Below, piece after piece: positions 1 through 13,390 of a DNA stretch of 64,000 nt. The notes under the pieces were generated by a model. The model searched no databases. It saw only the letters and a program-made list of their open reading frames with translations, and was not told where the DNA came from. The stretch is from Cyprinodon diabolis (lineage: Eukaryota; Chordata; Actinopteri; Cyprinodontiformes; Cyprinodontidae). Every line of letters starts with the position of its first letter. Position 1 is the first letter of the stretch. A program made the position numbers and the translations under genes. The stretch spans positions 26,060,762 through 26,124,761 of the forward strand of contig CM060080.1 in NCBI GenBank assembly GCA_030533445.1. The letters run 5' to 3'.

Positions 1-3000
1 GTATGTGAGACCTCTGGATACCCACTCATGGATTCAATAGTGCTGCATGCGCTCCTAATCAATGAAATGGGTTGGAAATGAGGGCAGAAGTAAGAGAGAT
101 TGATCCAAAATGTTAAGAGGTTACATTCAGCAATGCATTTTGAAATCCTCTAAGTTTTCAGTTCTGTTGTCGCCCCCTAAGCACGAAAGCTGCATGTCTT
201 TGCATTTACATAGAAAACCAACCTGCCTGGACAACAAACCAGTTTCCCCCTCCCTGTGTCACTTTCTGCTACTACCAAGGTCAATATCCTCAACAATTAG
301 TCTGAGGAGGAGCAGGAGGATTTGAAGCATGGTTGTCCCCTCTGCAAGTGCCCCTTCAAGGGCTTTAAGGGGCAGCAACGGTGTGTCAGACTAAAGTGAA
401 AAGTGTACCCATTTCCTCTTTATGTCTCCATTTGCCGTCCTCATTAGGGCCATTCATGAGTACTTAGCGATCCGCAGATCACCCTGGTCACGTTTAACCT
501 CCTCTCAATACACCTTTTCCCAATCAAATCGTTACAAGTTCATGTTTGGGAGTAAAAGATGCTTAGTGAGGTACAGGAAAATCTGCTAAGGCATTTGATT
601 TTTGCCATTTAATTTGCTCTTGGTGGCTTTGCACCTCATTCCAAAATGAATTCTAATCTCCACCCTTCTATGAGAAGCACAGATACCTGCTGGCCTGTCA
701 AGCCTTAGAGGAAGAGAAAACAATAATGGCGCAGTCGTCAGGGAGCAAAAAGAGTGTGAAAATACAGTGGGGTGAAGCGAGTACAAATGTTGAGCTCTAA
801 GAAACGTGTCCCCTGTGGCTCAATGTGCTGGGCTACAAAGAGAAAAAAGAGAAAGGATCATTATATCCAGCTGAGGATTATGTGTTTTTCCTCACAGTGG
901 ACAAAAATGGGGGTGGTTACAGATATTTAAGTAAAACATATTTTTCTGTGGCATTAATAAAGATAAGGAGGTCAAGCTGTTACTGAGCTATGTCAAATGA
1001 GACGGAACAAAACAGACTTGTTAAAAAGCAGAGACTCTTCAGTGAATGTTTATTTCTTCTTCAAAACTTTTGGACAAGATGCAGGTCTTTGTCTAGAGAA
1101 ATGGTTTGGCTTCCAGAGGGAAGATGTCAGGCAAGCCAGTCTAAGCCATCAATGTGGTGTTAAATAAAGTAGGTACCCTGAAAAATGCATCCACAAGAAA
1201 CTACCCTCTAAAACACAACGCATTTTTAATGTTTGCCTTCTATCCATGAAAATAAACATCCAAGATTATTCCAACAGCCCTGAATCAGCTACTAAATCTA
1301 ATTTTGCTACAAGAAGACTAAAGTGTCCTTTAAAACAACATGGCAGTTTTAGATATATATGTTACAATCAGCCAATCTGAAGCTTTTGCTTGTGCTCCAA
1401 TTTATTAACTTGCAACTACAATATGTCTGCTTAAAAAATCAGCTTTCATTTGCTTTTTCTACCATTCTGTCAAGAACAAAAAAAATATATTTCAATTTGC
1501 CTTGTCTTTTTTTTATTAACACAATGAAGGATTTTATTAAAGTTTACCAGTCTCTTGGGTATTTTTTTTTTAATTTCCAAGGCATTCAAAAGAAACTGAT
1601 TTAATACATAATCAAATGATAAATCAGCAAGTTCTTTTTTTTTAGTTTTATTTTATTTTGTAGAAATTTGATGTTTTGACAGAAAAAAGGGACATGTGCA
1701 AGTCAGCAAACGGACATCCACCCTAATCTCAGACTTAGATCTTTCAGCGTAATTAGTTTAAACATTATAGCAATATCAAAAAACATTAAGAAATCAAATC
1801 TGAGAAAAGCAATTCGCTTATTATCTTTCCAACTATTTCATGTTCTCTCATCAACCTACATTCTCTGCTGCAGAAATGCAGAATGCATGTACAAAAAAGG
1901 CCTCCAAGTTTCCTAGCCTTCCACTTGAAAACAAAGCACAGTGCTCCACTTTTGATTCTAGTGAGTGATTTGCATAGAAAAGTTCATAAGCATGGGACAT
2001 AAGGATATGATCATAAAAGAGGGCAATAAAAAATTTAACTATGACAGAATATTAAAAGTGGCAGTAAATCAAAGACAGGCAGCAGAATGACCCTTACGGA
2101 GTGACTTCCTCGATTGGGACTGCTAATCTCAGCATGTGAGAGGGGCACTCACTGTACACAGAGAATAAAACACCTCCTACCGACCCTCTGACAGATACGG
2201 TTGTCTCTCACACTTCCATCCTGCCGGATAGTTAAGATTTAAGATAATGACACAACGACTTTCACGTTGATGCCGACATTGAATCTTTTTAAGAGGCCTC
2301 CTGCTGCCGAGCCGGGACGGCCCTGTCAGCCAGTGGCAGTGAAAGAGCTGAATGTCTCAGGCGTGCACTCGTTTCCCGATGTCAGGAAGAAATTGTTCGT
2401 AACATCGGGCCCCCCTCGCACTTGTCTCAACTCATTTATTTCAGCCAAGGTCTGCGGATATAAATAAAAGGAAATGTTACTGGAGCATTTAAACTCGGCG
2501 CCAGCCTTGAGAGCAGTAATGTAACCACATATCATCAAAACTGCTGAATCTCCCTTTGTCACCACACATGACATGCAATTCCTCCAAAACATATTCATGT
2601 TTGTTGCCATTCATACAAATAAATAATCACAGAGGCCCAGGACAGGGCTTTAAAGCTGACCTCTACAGTAATACAGAGTGTCCATCAGATTTATGCTGTG
2701 CCAACTGGAGATAAGGGTTTTGGAAGCGGTTTTGTTTTTTTTCACACATTGAAATATCATTTTAAGTTTATTTAAAAGATCCTTAACATGAATGTAATTC
2801 AACAGGTGGTCCATAGATGGAGCTCTTCTCATTACAATATGGAATACATTACAGGGTTATTCTGAGTGCAACACTATCATAAAAGCTGTTCTACTCCACG
2901 TGTTCTACCTTTTACTACCTTCCAAGCAAAAACAAGCATGCTGGTGTAATCAAGAAGGAAGACTGACATCATTTTGACATTTTTGTCCACTTCAGTTATA

Positions 3001-4313
3001 CTTCTATACCTTACTTAACATACTGGAGCCCTAGTGTGGTAAAGCCAAAGCACAAACCACTGGGTCCCCGGCAGCGGTATGACTTAATTGAGCTATCCTG
3101 GGAAATCTAATTACAATAATGCACAAAGGATTGTGTAATATTCCCTCTGTCCCTGCTGCTGTGACACCTATCCCTGAAACACACACCCACGTGCGCTTTC
3201 ACTCGCTGATGAAATGCAGATATGTCAGGAGGCTGTGGATACCCAGCAAAATTTTTCAAAGGTGTAGTTTTAATCATGATTCATGGGCCAGTAAACCTTT
3301 AAGTAGCAGTCAGTCAGATGTGATGCCCTGTGATGACATAACAAAGACAGTATGATCAGAAAGTGACATATTTATGGGCAGGAAAAAAGTTTTGTGTTTG
3401 ATTATTCATAGGGGAAATTTCAAAGATGATGATTAGAGTGAACACTTCTCAATTTGCTGGTTTGTTCTGTACAGCTGGGCAATAATCATTGGCATAACAT
3501 TTCACAGAGTAACCATGACAAATTAAAGCAATTCAAATGCAGCTATAGGTCCAGGAGATAGCCATAGAGTACACTCACAATCATCGTCTGTATTAATTAA
3601 ACTCAAAAGTGAACCAAAATGCCTGCAGAAAAAAACAAACATCACGCAGGCTGTTTGCAAAACACTGAAGGTGTGGATGCATTTTACATGCCGCATTTGA
3701 TTTTGTTTTAATCTCAAACTTGAATGAATTTTATTTCGATTTTTTATGATGAAACACAAAGCACATATTATGATTTGAAAAGATGCTCTGTTATCTAAGT
3801 TTTAAAGAAAAACTAACCTGAAAGGTGTGACATTGCTGTACATTCACCCGCTTTACTTAGCTAATCCTAAGTAAGATTAGCCAAATGCTCGCAAGTCCAG
3901 TCAAGTGCTCTTAAAAGGTATTCACAATATATTAAATAGAGTGCAACAGTTTGAAATACACTTGTTGGTGAAGGCATCAGAAGTTTGTTTGAGAACAGGT
4001 TCTAATAGACAGCATCAGGAAGACCAATCTTTAAACAACTCTAAGAGGCTTAATTTGAAAATGTATAGCACAAATCAAATGTACAAATACATGGTTACCC
4101 ACCTAAACTGACTGGCTACATAATCAGTTTTGTAGCCAAAGTGCCCTTTGTGACATTATAGGAGCACAGCTCGGGTGTGAAAAAATTGTCATTGAATTAC
4201 AAATTAGTCCTGCACACTGAAAAATTTGGTCTTTACAAACAAGTGGTAGGAAAAAATACTCAAATACGTTTCCTTTTAAAGATCTCACAAAAAAACAGCA
4301 TATTGATATGATT
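1..4313. other. Non-genic sequence downstream of esrrb
   Basis: AT-rich sequence with only short chance open frames. The segment 2090-2600 is richer in GC and free of recognised repeats. No exon, RNA gene or transposon was identified. Confidence 0.6.
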
Positions 4314-4457
4314 TGGGAGTGTAGACCTAGTGGTTAGAGCAGTGCGCTTTTGCTCTGAGAAGGTTGCAAGTACCTGGTTCCATACCTACAGCCTGCACTC
4401 TGCTCCCCAGGTGCCACACAATGGCAGCCCACTGCTCCCCAAGGGGATGCAAAGAGT

Positions 4458-4460
<3 letters not shown>
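4314..4460 (+). repeat. tRNA-derived SINE copy
   Basis: The head contains an A-box-like stretch (TAGTGGTTAGAGCAGTGCG) and a B-box-like GGTTCCATACC, followed by CACAATGGCAGCCCACTGCT. The same order of motifs recurs at 7872-8045, which defines the family within this window. It ends in a run of 29 T at 4461-4489, typical of a retroposed element tail or a later slippage tract. The family name was not assigned. Confidence 0.75.

Positions 4461-4489
<29 letters not shown>
4461..4489 (+). repeat. Poly-T tract (29 T)
   Basis: An uninterrupted run of T immediately after the SINE body. Most likely a SINE tail expanded by slippage, or the tail of a second minus-strand retroelement joined to it. Confidence 0.95.
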
Positions 4490-4492
<3 letters not shown>

Positions 4493-4559
4493 TATGATGA
4501 TACTCATCAGTATTGATGAAAGGATGGACGGAGCTGAGTACAGGGTAGTACTAAGGTAC

Positions 4560-5055
4560 TGCCCTTCACTATTGAGCTTGCATGCAGCAACACAACAAAC
4601 CTAATTCTGCCAAAGCTACAGTGGAATGACATAGTTTAACTCTACACATTTGGATTGCTTTCAAACCTTCATTCTGTTAATTCTCCTGAATTTCCTCTTA
4701 AATATATTAAATGCTTAACGTTTGAGATTATCATATTATATCTAGTTTCCTTACATGTAGAGCAGATCTGGGGATGTGGGGTGTAGCCTTTGATTTTAGA
4801 ATCTGCTGCAAGGTTTAAGAACTGACATTAACAGATTATCTCTATCTTCATCAAGCTTAAGCAATTATGAAGTACAGTGTAACAAAAAAATGTCCTCTCT
4901 AGACAAAGCATACTATAAATTGCACACTTCTCACAATTCAGTTTTGGACAACATTGTGCATTGTGTATAACATGCACCTTTTGGCTTGTGAGCTTACTCT
5001 ACCAAAACCTGCAAATGATAAACTGGTCTAAATAATTTTGCAAGGCACTATATAT
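4560..5055 (+). mobile_element. Possible Tc1-like transposon fossil, 3' part
   Basis: The stretch CAAAGCTACAGTGGAATGA near 4612 resembles the region downstream of the second catalytic Asp in common fish Tc1 elements. The segment ends with TTTTGCAAGGCACTATA (about 5037-5053), the usual outer end of that Tc1 lineage. Between them the sequence is heavily decayed. Supported by two short matches only. Confidence 0.45.
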
Positions 5056-7871
5056 TATGTGTGCAAAGTTTCTTAAATGTCAATATCTGTTATACGAGGT
5101 CTTTGATTGAGTGCAAGGTCAAAGGGACACTCAGGGAGAGGACAGGGAAAGCACTGGCCAACTAAGAGGTGGGGGTTGCCATTGTGCCCAAGGCCATCCC
5201 CACGCAGACAGACACCATATTGAAATTAGCAAATGGACTGCATAGTGTTGCCTGTTGCCCCATTTGTAAAACCTCATCTCTGGGTGATAAACAGATGCAC
5301 CTTGTGGAGGGACATCACAATTTTGACATCGTGGAGGGAGGGGTGTCAACCACCCCGCCATCCTAAAATGAAATGGGTCGAGTCTTATTTATTTACAGCA
5401 TGTTTTGCGCCCCTCCCATAACACTGTAAATTACTCACATGGTCAAGGCTCCTTTCCCCAGCAAGGAGAGAAAAGGACATAAAACATGTGATCTCCAAGA
5501 TATTTAATTCAGGAATCACATATGATCTGTCAATTTCCATATATCAGGCTTTATGAGTCATATTTTAAATACAAAATCCCGTTTATGAATATATATGTGT
5601 GAGTTATGAGCAGTCATGTGCTTTATACGGTGTACAGCGTGTCTATGTGTCTCACCAATATTTATGAGATTTCTATAGTGGAGCTCATAGGATGATAAGG
5701 GATGGGTTATTTCCATGCAGAGGTCTTATGAGGCTGATCATGTATCTCACTTCTCACTTCACATGTGCTTTTATCACTATGTTGACTGTTTGACTCCTTG
5801 TTCATCTTCCTTTGAAATTATGTGAAAGTGATGCTGCAGATGACCATGATGTGAAATATGATGCAGCATATTTTTTTAAATAAAATGGTCACATGCTGTA
5901 CTCGATTGATGCATAAAAGCATGACTATCACTTGAATTAGATTATATAGTAAAGAAGAAGGAAGCTGAGGAGGAGAACTCTGTGGGAGTGAATAAGTGAG
6001 AATGTGGATAAGTGTATATGTGGAAGAAGACAGAGGAAACCCTCTGGGGACCTGAGCTGGTCTTTGGCTCCAAAAAAGCAGGGGCCTCCTCCATTATTGC
6101 AAACAAGTGCATTCGCTTTGAGGCCATTGGAGATTTCTAACCTTTGCCTGACACACAGAAAAGGTCAGGTCCATCCTTGGCTTCCCACTGGGGGCTGAGG
6201 CTGATCATTTCCTTCATGGTTCCTTTAGCCCATAGAAAATTCTCAGTGCCATAATTTTCCTGGCTCATACTAACAGGAAGACTACAACGGAGATAAAACC
6301 CCTTCATAGAAAAATGTACTGTCAATGGTGAAAAATATAGAGACATTCAACTGTTCAGAACAGGAATATCAACTCTTTCAAAGTACATTTGAACCTTTCT
6401 TTTTTTAGGAGGGAATGATGTATTATTTTGGGATGACTTAAATATAGTGCCTCAAATTTTATTTATTGTGTTTTTTTTTCTAATCTGCACAGTCAAAATT
6501 TTACACTAGCTGCTATTGATATGTGGATGAATGTCTATTTGAAAGCTACAGTGGAAATACCTTCTGTCAGTGATTAGAAATGAATAAAGCACCTAACTGA
6601 TTTAAATCCTGCTTGAATGACAGGGCTTTTTTGTGACATTAGGACATTTTGCAACCAAAAAAAACCCAAAGGTTCCATTTTGATTATTTATTATAATCTC
6701 ATTAATCAGGCCACTTCCACTTCAACATTCATACAGTTGCAACTTCGGGTCTGTTGCAACTATATGTATAAAACCTTTGATTTCATCATTTATTTTACAA
6801 AGAGAAACCTGCTCTGCTATTATAAATCTACTTCATTCTGTTTAGTACTTTAGGCCATGTTAATAGAACAAATGCCTGTTTTTTATGACATCATACACTT
6901 TTTTTGCTCTCAAGGGCTGGGTTTTGACACATACAGTAGGATCTATATGGTTCACCTAATTCAGATGATAACAAATGACCTAAATTACAATAACTGTGCA
7001 GACAACACTCAGCTAAGCTTTAGGCGTGGACAAACTTTGTCAGTTTGTATGCACAGGGTGTATTAAATAGGAAAAATCCCTATGCCGTTAAATAGAAAAA
7101 GCCCTTAAGAAAGTGTAAATAAATAGCATCCACCCCTTTTCACACACACTTTTCATACGAGTGCTTTCGTTGTGAGAAAGAGGATACACTTAACAGATAG
7201 TTGAAAATGTTTTTGGTCCTCTGCAGCTTCGTATCAGAGAGCAGCACAGACAAAGATACAGCACGGTAAATAAATCTCAAATGAAGGAACAGAACCCTTA
7301 ACATACACTTATCTCTGTATGCGTGTGTTTAAACAGCTTATTACCGTCCTGTCCTCTCACAAACCTTTAGTGTGTTTGCGGTCTCTAAGTGTTGCATAAT
7401 ATACACACTGATTTGAGTTATTTTCACTGAAACAGAAGAGGATACGTGTGGTACAATCTTAGCTGTCATGTGTTGTTTTCTCTCTAAATCCTTTGGAACA
7501 TCTTTCATAGGGAAATTTTATTATTAAAAAAGAAATGTATCATTGGGTAGACAAAAAACATGCATTTCACATGCACATTTAAAACAATAAAGCGCTATTT
7601 GACATTAACTGTGTTTTGTGGCAAATTACACATAAGATGAGCTCTAAGACTGGTGTCAAATTTAGCTTTTTGACTTTTTTTAAGTGATAGTTTCATGCAA
7701 AAGTGTCACTTTTCACTCTATAAACACTGGTTATATTGATAGTACAGAGAGCATTCTGCTATGTAAACCTCATTAGATGTGAACTGTTATTCACATGTGG
7801 AACATTTTTTTCACCCCAAATGCTAAACATGGAAATTATAATGTGTAGTAATATGTAAAAGGGTAAAAAGG
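5056..7871. other. Non-genic sequence
   Basis: No gene or complete element recognised apart from the DR1-like motif at 5116. Open frames of 60-78 codons on both strands show no family resemblance or codon-use signal. Confidence 0.6.
5116..5128 (+). promoter_or_regulatory. DR1-like nuclear-receptor site
   Basis: AGGTCA-A-AGGGAC: two AGGTCA-type half-sites in direct repeat with one spacer base, the arrangement bound by RXR heterodimers and HNF4-type receptors. The second half-site is imperfect. It is about 14 kb beyond the esrrb stop codon with no other supporting context, so function is speculative. Confidence 0.25.
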
Positions 7872-8045
7872 GAAGTGTTTGCCTAGTGGTTAGAGGAGTG
7901 TGCTTCTGCTCTGGGAAGGTAGCCTGCTCTCTGGGTCCCTGAGCAAGACCCTTAACTCCACATTGTTCCCGGGTGCCCCACAATGGCAGCCCACTGCTCC
8001 CCGAGCAGATGGGTCAAATGCAGAGGTGAATTTCTCCAGCGTAGG
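7872..8045 (+). repeat. tRNA-derived SINE copy, same family as at 4.3 kb
   Basis: It shares CCTAGTGGTTAGAG and CACAATGGCAGCCCACTGCT with the copy at 4314. It continues further, through CCCTGAGCAAGACCCTTAAC and GATGGGTCAAATGCAGAGG, to an AT-rich tail. The B-box region after TGGGAAGGT has been deleted, so this is a dead copy. Confidence 0.8.
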
Positions 8046-10854
8046 AATAATAAAATAAAATTATTATTCAATTATTATTATTATAAAATGTTTGTGCAAA
8101 ATATATTGTGAAACACCTGTGGGAAAATATTGCACATTTAAGCAATTTCCACATCTTTAAAGTTCTTATATATGTGTTTATCAAATAACTTATGAATTGT
8201 AGTAATATGTAACTTTTTCAAGAGTTTGTAGATATATATTTGTTACATTATAAAAAACATATGAATTTCAAGCTTTTTTGGCAAGGACTAAAGTAGATTA
8301 AAATGAAAAAAAGACTTGTGCTGTAAACCATCTGAGATGCATTTCATTCTGTGATTGAATAAATGATATTTTAAATAAGACGAGGGTTTTTTATAAACTG
8401 GGAAAAAAGGAAAGGTCTGCTGATGGTGATCAGGTTTTTGAGGACAACAGCTCATCCATGCATTAAGTGATGCAGGAGTGTAACCTGATAAATCCACTTA
8501 AAAACAGTAACGATGAACAATAAGAGAGCGAAATCCCAGATGCCCTGGACTGTTTGCCTTACAGGCACTGTGACAGCCTATTGATCAGTTCTTAGCCCAA
8601 TCAGAGCTGTGGGGATGCATGACTTGGATACCACCAGTGTGTTGGGAACAGCACATGAGTAACTAGCATCTGTTAGTAAATAGATCTACTCTTGAACAAT
8701 TACATTGTAGTATTTGCTAAAGATCAGACATGCTGGCTGCTTTTATTCAGTTCTCTCTGTCAAGAGACTAGCTCTCTTCCAGTATAATATACAACAGGCA
8801 TTGCACAAACTGTCTGCCTTTTGAAATTGATGTGACGTAATGTTTCAGTCTGAAACATTGATAGCTCTATGGCTGTGAAAACGCCCAGCTTCTGTTATTG
8901 AATAGTAATAGGCCTGTCGGCTGGTGCCTCCAATTTCACAAATGGAGCAATAAATACACATAACAGAATCAGTGGAACAATAAGACTGCCTATAAAGAAA
9001 TGTTGTGGACAAAAAAAAAAAGAAGTGGGAGATCATGGGGAGTCAAAGGAGTGGGGAATCAATGTAAAATCTGACTGTAGAAAAGAGATGAAAAGTGCAT
9101 TCATGTGAGTGAGAGGGAATCGGACAGAGAAAGAGGGTGGCCTTCTCTTCATTTCTGTGCCACAAGCTCTCTTGGGCATTTACGTGCTCTGTTTCCAGCC
9201 TAAGTGTAATTTGAGACCTGGATTTGATACAAAGTGTATGCAGCAGCTCTCTTCAAACCCAATCATTCACCCTGACATGCAATCCTTTCACTCACCATCA
9301 TCACACTGCTTTGGGAATAATGAAACACACTTAAGCAATATGCAGCAGTGGTACAGCTGCAACGGGGAACACATCTCGATGAGATGCCTCATAACTCTAA
9401 TGAAAGGCGTTTCTACCTGTCAGTGGAGGTAAATGATTGCCCTTCTACTATATCTGTAAGAAACTTATTGGTGGCAATATCTGCTCCAGCTGGGTGATTT
9501 GCATGGGAAATGAGGTCCACATTGCTTCTAAGAACTACAACTCTTGGCATCAATGTGCTCAAGATGTTGTTTCCCCTTTTTCTTTTTTTTCATCCATTAA
9601 GTTCATCTAATTTCTTGTCTTATGATGCTACTCTTTCAACGAAGAGGATTATTACAATTAATTGGCTGGCAAGGCATTATTTCAAAAAGGGAAATTGGCT
9701 GTCATAATTATACAGTGAAGGGAATACTTTAACTCCCTGGAATATCAGCTTGCTGAAATAAAGGAGCACAAGCCCCCTTTTATATGCCCCCCTCCTCATC
9801 AGTGTTAGCATGTCTGTCTGCCTGTTTCCTGTGACGGATCCATTTTTAACAGTCCCCAGCCTGGGAGCGGCTCTGGTTGATTGCTGGATGGATGGGTGGC
9901 CTCTAACTGGCTCGCCTCACTTATTGCCACAATTTCTGGTCTTCCAGGATCCCTGATCTGCTCTCTGGCCATTTCCAACTGCTAAATTGCGTGTTTACAC
10001 CAAGCAAAAGATGGGTTGATTGCTGCTCTACCTGATTAGTAACTAAGAAGAAGAGAAAACAATACCAAAATGACCTAGATTTCATCTTGATAGGCTTGAC
10101 AATTGATAAGCATCTAAGAAGTCTCAAAACAGATAATTTTTAAAAACATGAAATTAACTAAATTAAGTTCTACCATTTATATGGATAACACTGTGCACTT
10201 TGATGCTGATACTGAGAAGTAAACTCGAAGTGAAAAATTATCATTATCATAAGGGGTTTAAAATTGAGTCAGAAGAACATCAAAGACCCCAGGAAATGTC
10301 TAAAAGGAAAATGTATTTTCTATACAAGATGCCTATTTGTAATGTGGAGTGTCACTGCCCACATGCCTTTAGCACATCCATTTAGTGGGCATTACAATTT
10401 CCACTATATCCTAATACAAGGTTCTGAGGTAGCTTCTCAATTCAAAAAGAAAGCTTAAGACTATAACAAACATGGTGGTGATTTCAGAAGTGATAATAAT
10501 ACACATTAGTGAGAAGAAACATAAAAATAGGTATTATTGTAGACAGAGGTGCTACACATTTTGACATTTCCAAACCAGAGTATGTTTGGCCATCTATATC
10601 TTCATACTTACCTCCCTCATTGTTGCTCTTTCAGATTGTTAGTGTTTTTTTATTACAGTACACCACACTGCATCTATGATCATCAGTGGTATCGTTCTGT
10701 TTGTTTGGTTTGGGTATTCATCTGCCAATCCTTGATGTTTAACTTAAATATTCACAAAATAAATGTAGAAAAAATTAAGATGCCATTATATGTGATGTGG
10801 ATGTGCAAAGAGGCTTGGGTTGCAGTAAGAGGTGGAGGCAACCCAATCTACTGA
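8046..10854. other. Non-genic sequence
   Basis: Includes a 107-codon open frame (9109-9432, plus) without recognisable domains, flanked by plain AT-rich DNA. Nothing else definite was seen. The part 9430-10000 is repeat-free and somewhat less AT-rich. Confidence 0.55.
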
Positions 10855-12590
10855 GACTTAAAACTGGTTCTGGGGACATGGAATGTAATTTTGTTTGGCG
10901 GTGTGGGTGGGTTGGGGAGGGGTTGGTTGATGGGGGACCCCAAACTGGTGAGGGAGGTGCAGATACTGGCTAGAAAAAGCTCACCTCTACGTATAACCTG
11001 AGCTCTGGATCCCAGCTCTCTGAGATAGGCTGGACTTTTTTCTACTTTTGAGTGGCCTGCAGGTAGAGATGGAGGGCTGGGGTGAGTCTGCTTATCTTCC
11101 CCCTGCTTAACGCTCTCTTGTTTGAGTTCACCCCAGAGGATGAGAGGGTTGCATCCCTTCAGTTTTTGGTACAAAGGGAGATCTCTGACTGTTTTCTCGG
11201 TCTATAAGCTGAATAGTGGTATAGAATAGCCTCCCTAGGGGTTGCTGGATGGTGCCCATCTCTGGGATTCTATCATTCTGCCAGAGGAATAAAATGCATA
11301 TGTGGGGAACAAAAGTGACACCTGGAATGTTATTATCCGTAGTAATAGACTGCAAACTCAGAACCCAAGTGTGTTTTACTTTTGGACTTTTGTTCAGAAT
11401 GAATGCCATGTTCAAGCATAAAGATGTCCACTGATGGTGCACTTGGCCATGAGCAGCAGGGTGGACTGGCCTCCTCCAAGGTGCTGAAGAGGAGAATTGA
11501 TTGTCAGACCTTGGCTTTAGGTGAAGCGGTGTGGTTTTCGTCCTAGCCATGAAACACTGGATCAGTTCTATAACCTCTACAGAAGGGGTCCCTGAAATCC
11601 CTGCACCTTGTAGATGTGCATATTCATCAACACTTGACTCCAGTATGAGCTCATTGACTGCTTCTAGTGAGGTTTGAACATTTGATTCGGCTGTGTCTAA
11701 AAGCTGCAGGGCATCGGCCCTGAATGACTTAAGTTTGAGCCCCTTGCTTTAGAGTGTACTAGAGGGGCCATGTCCAAGCAGTCAATGTGTTTTGTGAATC
11801 AGAAGAAGACATAGAACCGAGCCATCCTGTTGTTCAAGAAGCAGGGTTTTGATATTAAGTCTGACCTGTCAGTACATTGTGGACTTCAGCAGGATTCCTG
11901 TTTACACTCTTTATGAACAAAATGTCTAGGCACGGCCAAGGGCACGAGGGGATTTGATACGGGAACAGGGAGGTTATGTCCCTCCTTTTTGCGCATGACG
12001 TGATTCTGCTGGCTCCTTCCTGCTAAAGATCTACAGCATGCAGTGGGATGTTTCAAAGCTGAGTTGAAAGCAGACAGAATTCAGGTCAGTCCCTCTAAGT
12101 CAGAGACCACGGTGCTTGAATGGAAAAAGGTGGCTTGCTGCCTAATGTTTGAGGAGAGTTCCTGCCTCAAATTGAAGAGTTTGAGCATCTTAGGGTTCTG
12201 TTCACAAGCAAGGAGAGAATGGAGCAATGGCTGCTTTTTTTCACAGCTGGGCACTCCATTAGAGAGTTGTTTTTTTTATTTTTCTATACTCTAGGGGAAA
12301 TTACTTCTCTGCGTTTAACCGATCCCCTTGGATCGGCTTGGAGTAAAGACACGTCTTAAATCAAGAGGAGACAGTTGAGGTGGATTGGACAGTCAGCATG
12401 AGGTGTTACAGGCGCATCCCTGTGAGGCCGAACCAGGACATACTGGAGAGACAATGTCTCTTGGCTGACCTGGATTTCCCCCAGCAAAGTTGGAGTATGT
12501 GTCTCGGGAAAGGGAAGTCTGGGAGTCTGTTGAGACAGCTGTAGCTACAACCCATTCCCAGATAGGTGAAAGAAAACAAAGAGAAAGTGG
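10855..12590 (+). pseudogene. Degenerate Rex3/RTE-like LINE with internal deletions
   Basis: Fossil non-LTR retrotransposon on the plus strand. The first part (10870-11450) matches the endonuclease region pattern of the fish Rex3-type LINE (CTGGGGACATGGAATGT, then a CATGTTCAAGCATAA block). After a junction at about 11480 the sequence jumps into reverse transcriptase: 11530-11583 translates CGFRPSHETLDQFYNLYR. The catalytic FADD motif reads LFAHD at 11985-11999, so one catalytic Asp is lost. A further deletion follows near 12240, and the 3' part (12320-12560) matches the end of the ORF. Stops and frameshifts are scattered throughout, so no product is expected. Assignment to Rex3/RTE is from recognition of the sequence pattern; the element's exact ends are uncertain. 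Confidence 0.85.
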
Positions 12591-12739
12591 GTATTTTTGT
12601 GTTTTTTTTTTTTTTTTGTTCTAATATTTTGCATAGATGAGAAGAAAGAGCGAAATGTACACAAATTATTTAATAGGTTGTGAAACATGCATTCTAAAAT
12701 ACAACTGCAACTGTTGTTTCTGTCAGAGCATGGTAATTA

Positions 12740-12968
12740 AGAATGAACATGTCTTGACCTTGGCACCTATGACAGGGTTTGGCTCTTTTTCTTACAGTTG
12801 CTTTGCTATGTTAATTTTCTCTAATCAGATCCACCTGTTCTTGCTTCTATTTAAGCTACCTGTTCCCAGCTATTGATGTCAGATTATTTGAGCCTAGTTT
12901 AAGAGTACTAGTTTCTGGCATACCCCGTTTTGTTTGACTGCCAGATCATGACCTGTTTCTACATTTCT
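12740..12968 (+). repeat. Unclassified repeat-like flank 1, interrupted by a SINE
   Basis: Pyrimidine-rich sequence with a TATTTAAGC motif (12848) and CACCTGTTCTTGCTTC resembles ends of fish LTR or LINE elements. It appears to continue after the SINE tail at about 13129-13390. No terminal repeat pair could be established, so the class is open. Confidence 0.35.
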
Positions 12969-13128
12969 GTTAGTGAGCCCCAGGGGAGCTGTGGCTACAA
13001 TGTAGCTTGCCACCATCAGTGTGTGAGCGTGTGTGTGAATGGGTGAATGAATGTAGTGTAAAGTGCTTCGGTCAAGTCTTCTGACTTGAAAAAGGGCGCT
13101 ATATAAGTACATGCCATTTACCATTTAC
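12969..13128 (+). repeat. 3' body of a tRNA-derived SINE (second family)
   Basis: GAGCTGTGGCTACAATGTAG, CACCATCAGTGTGTGAG and the closing GCGCTATATAAGTACATGCC are the typical 3' body of a widespread teleost SINE family. The tRNA-like head is absent, so this is a 5'-truncated insertion. The minus-strand copy at 23391-23576 shares the GCTGTG-CTACAATG and CACTATCAGTGTGTGAG blocks. Confidence 0.75.
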
Positions 13129-13390
13129 CTCTTCTGAGTTTTTGGCTTCCCCTGTTTTGCTCTGTGTGCCTAATCTGTTTCCTGATTGTTATCTGGATTC
13201 TGCCTGTTATCAACCTTGGACCTGTCTTCTGACCCCAGCTTGGATTATTCCTCTGGCTCCTTCTGCTCCTCCGTGTGCTCCGGTTGCTGCTGGTCGCTGC
13301 TCCACTTCTTTCCTGTATCTCTGGAATCGGCTTCATCACAAACTATAGAGTAATCACCCCTCCGGAACTCGCTCCTTTACTGGCCTAAGA

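Noticed and set aside
4314..4400. tRNA gene candidate from A- and B-box-like motifs
   Set aside because: The same head is followed by a repeat body in a second copy, so it is a SINE; no cloverleaf could be drawn.
9109..9432. 107-codon plus-strand open frame downstream of esrrb
   Set aside because: No recognisable protein family and no splice or UTR signals around it.
11128..11550. 140-codon minus-strand open frame
   Set aside because: It is antisense to the degenerate LINE endonuclease region.
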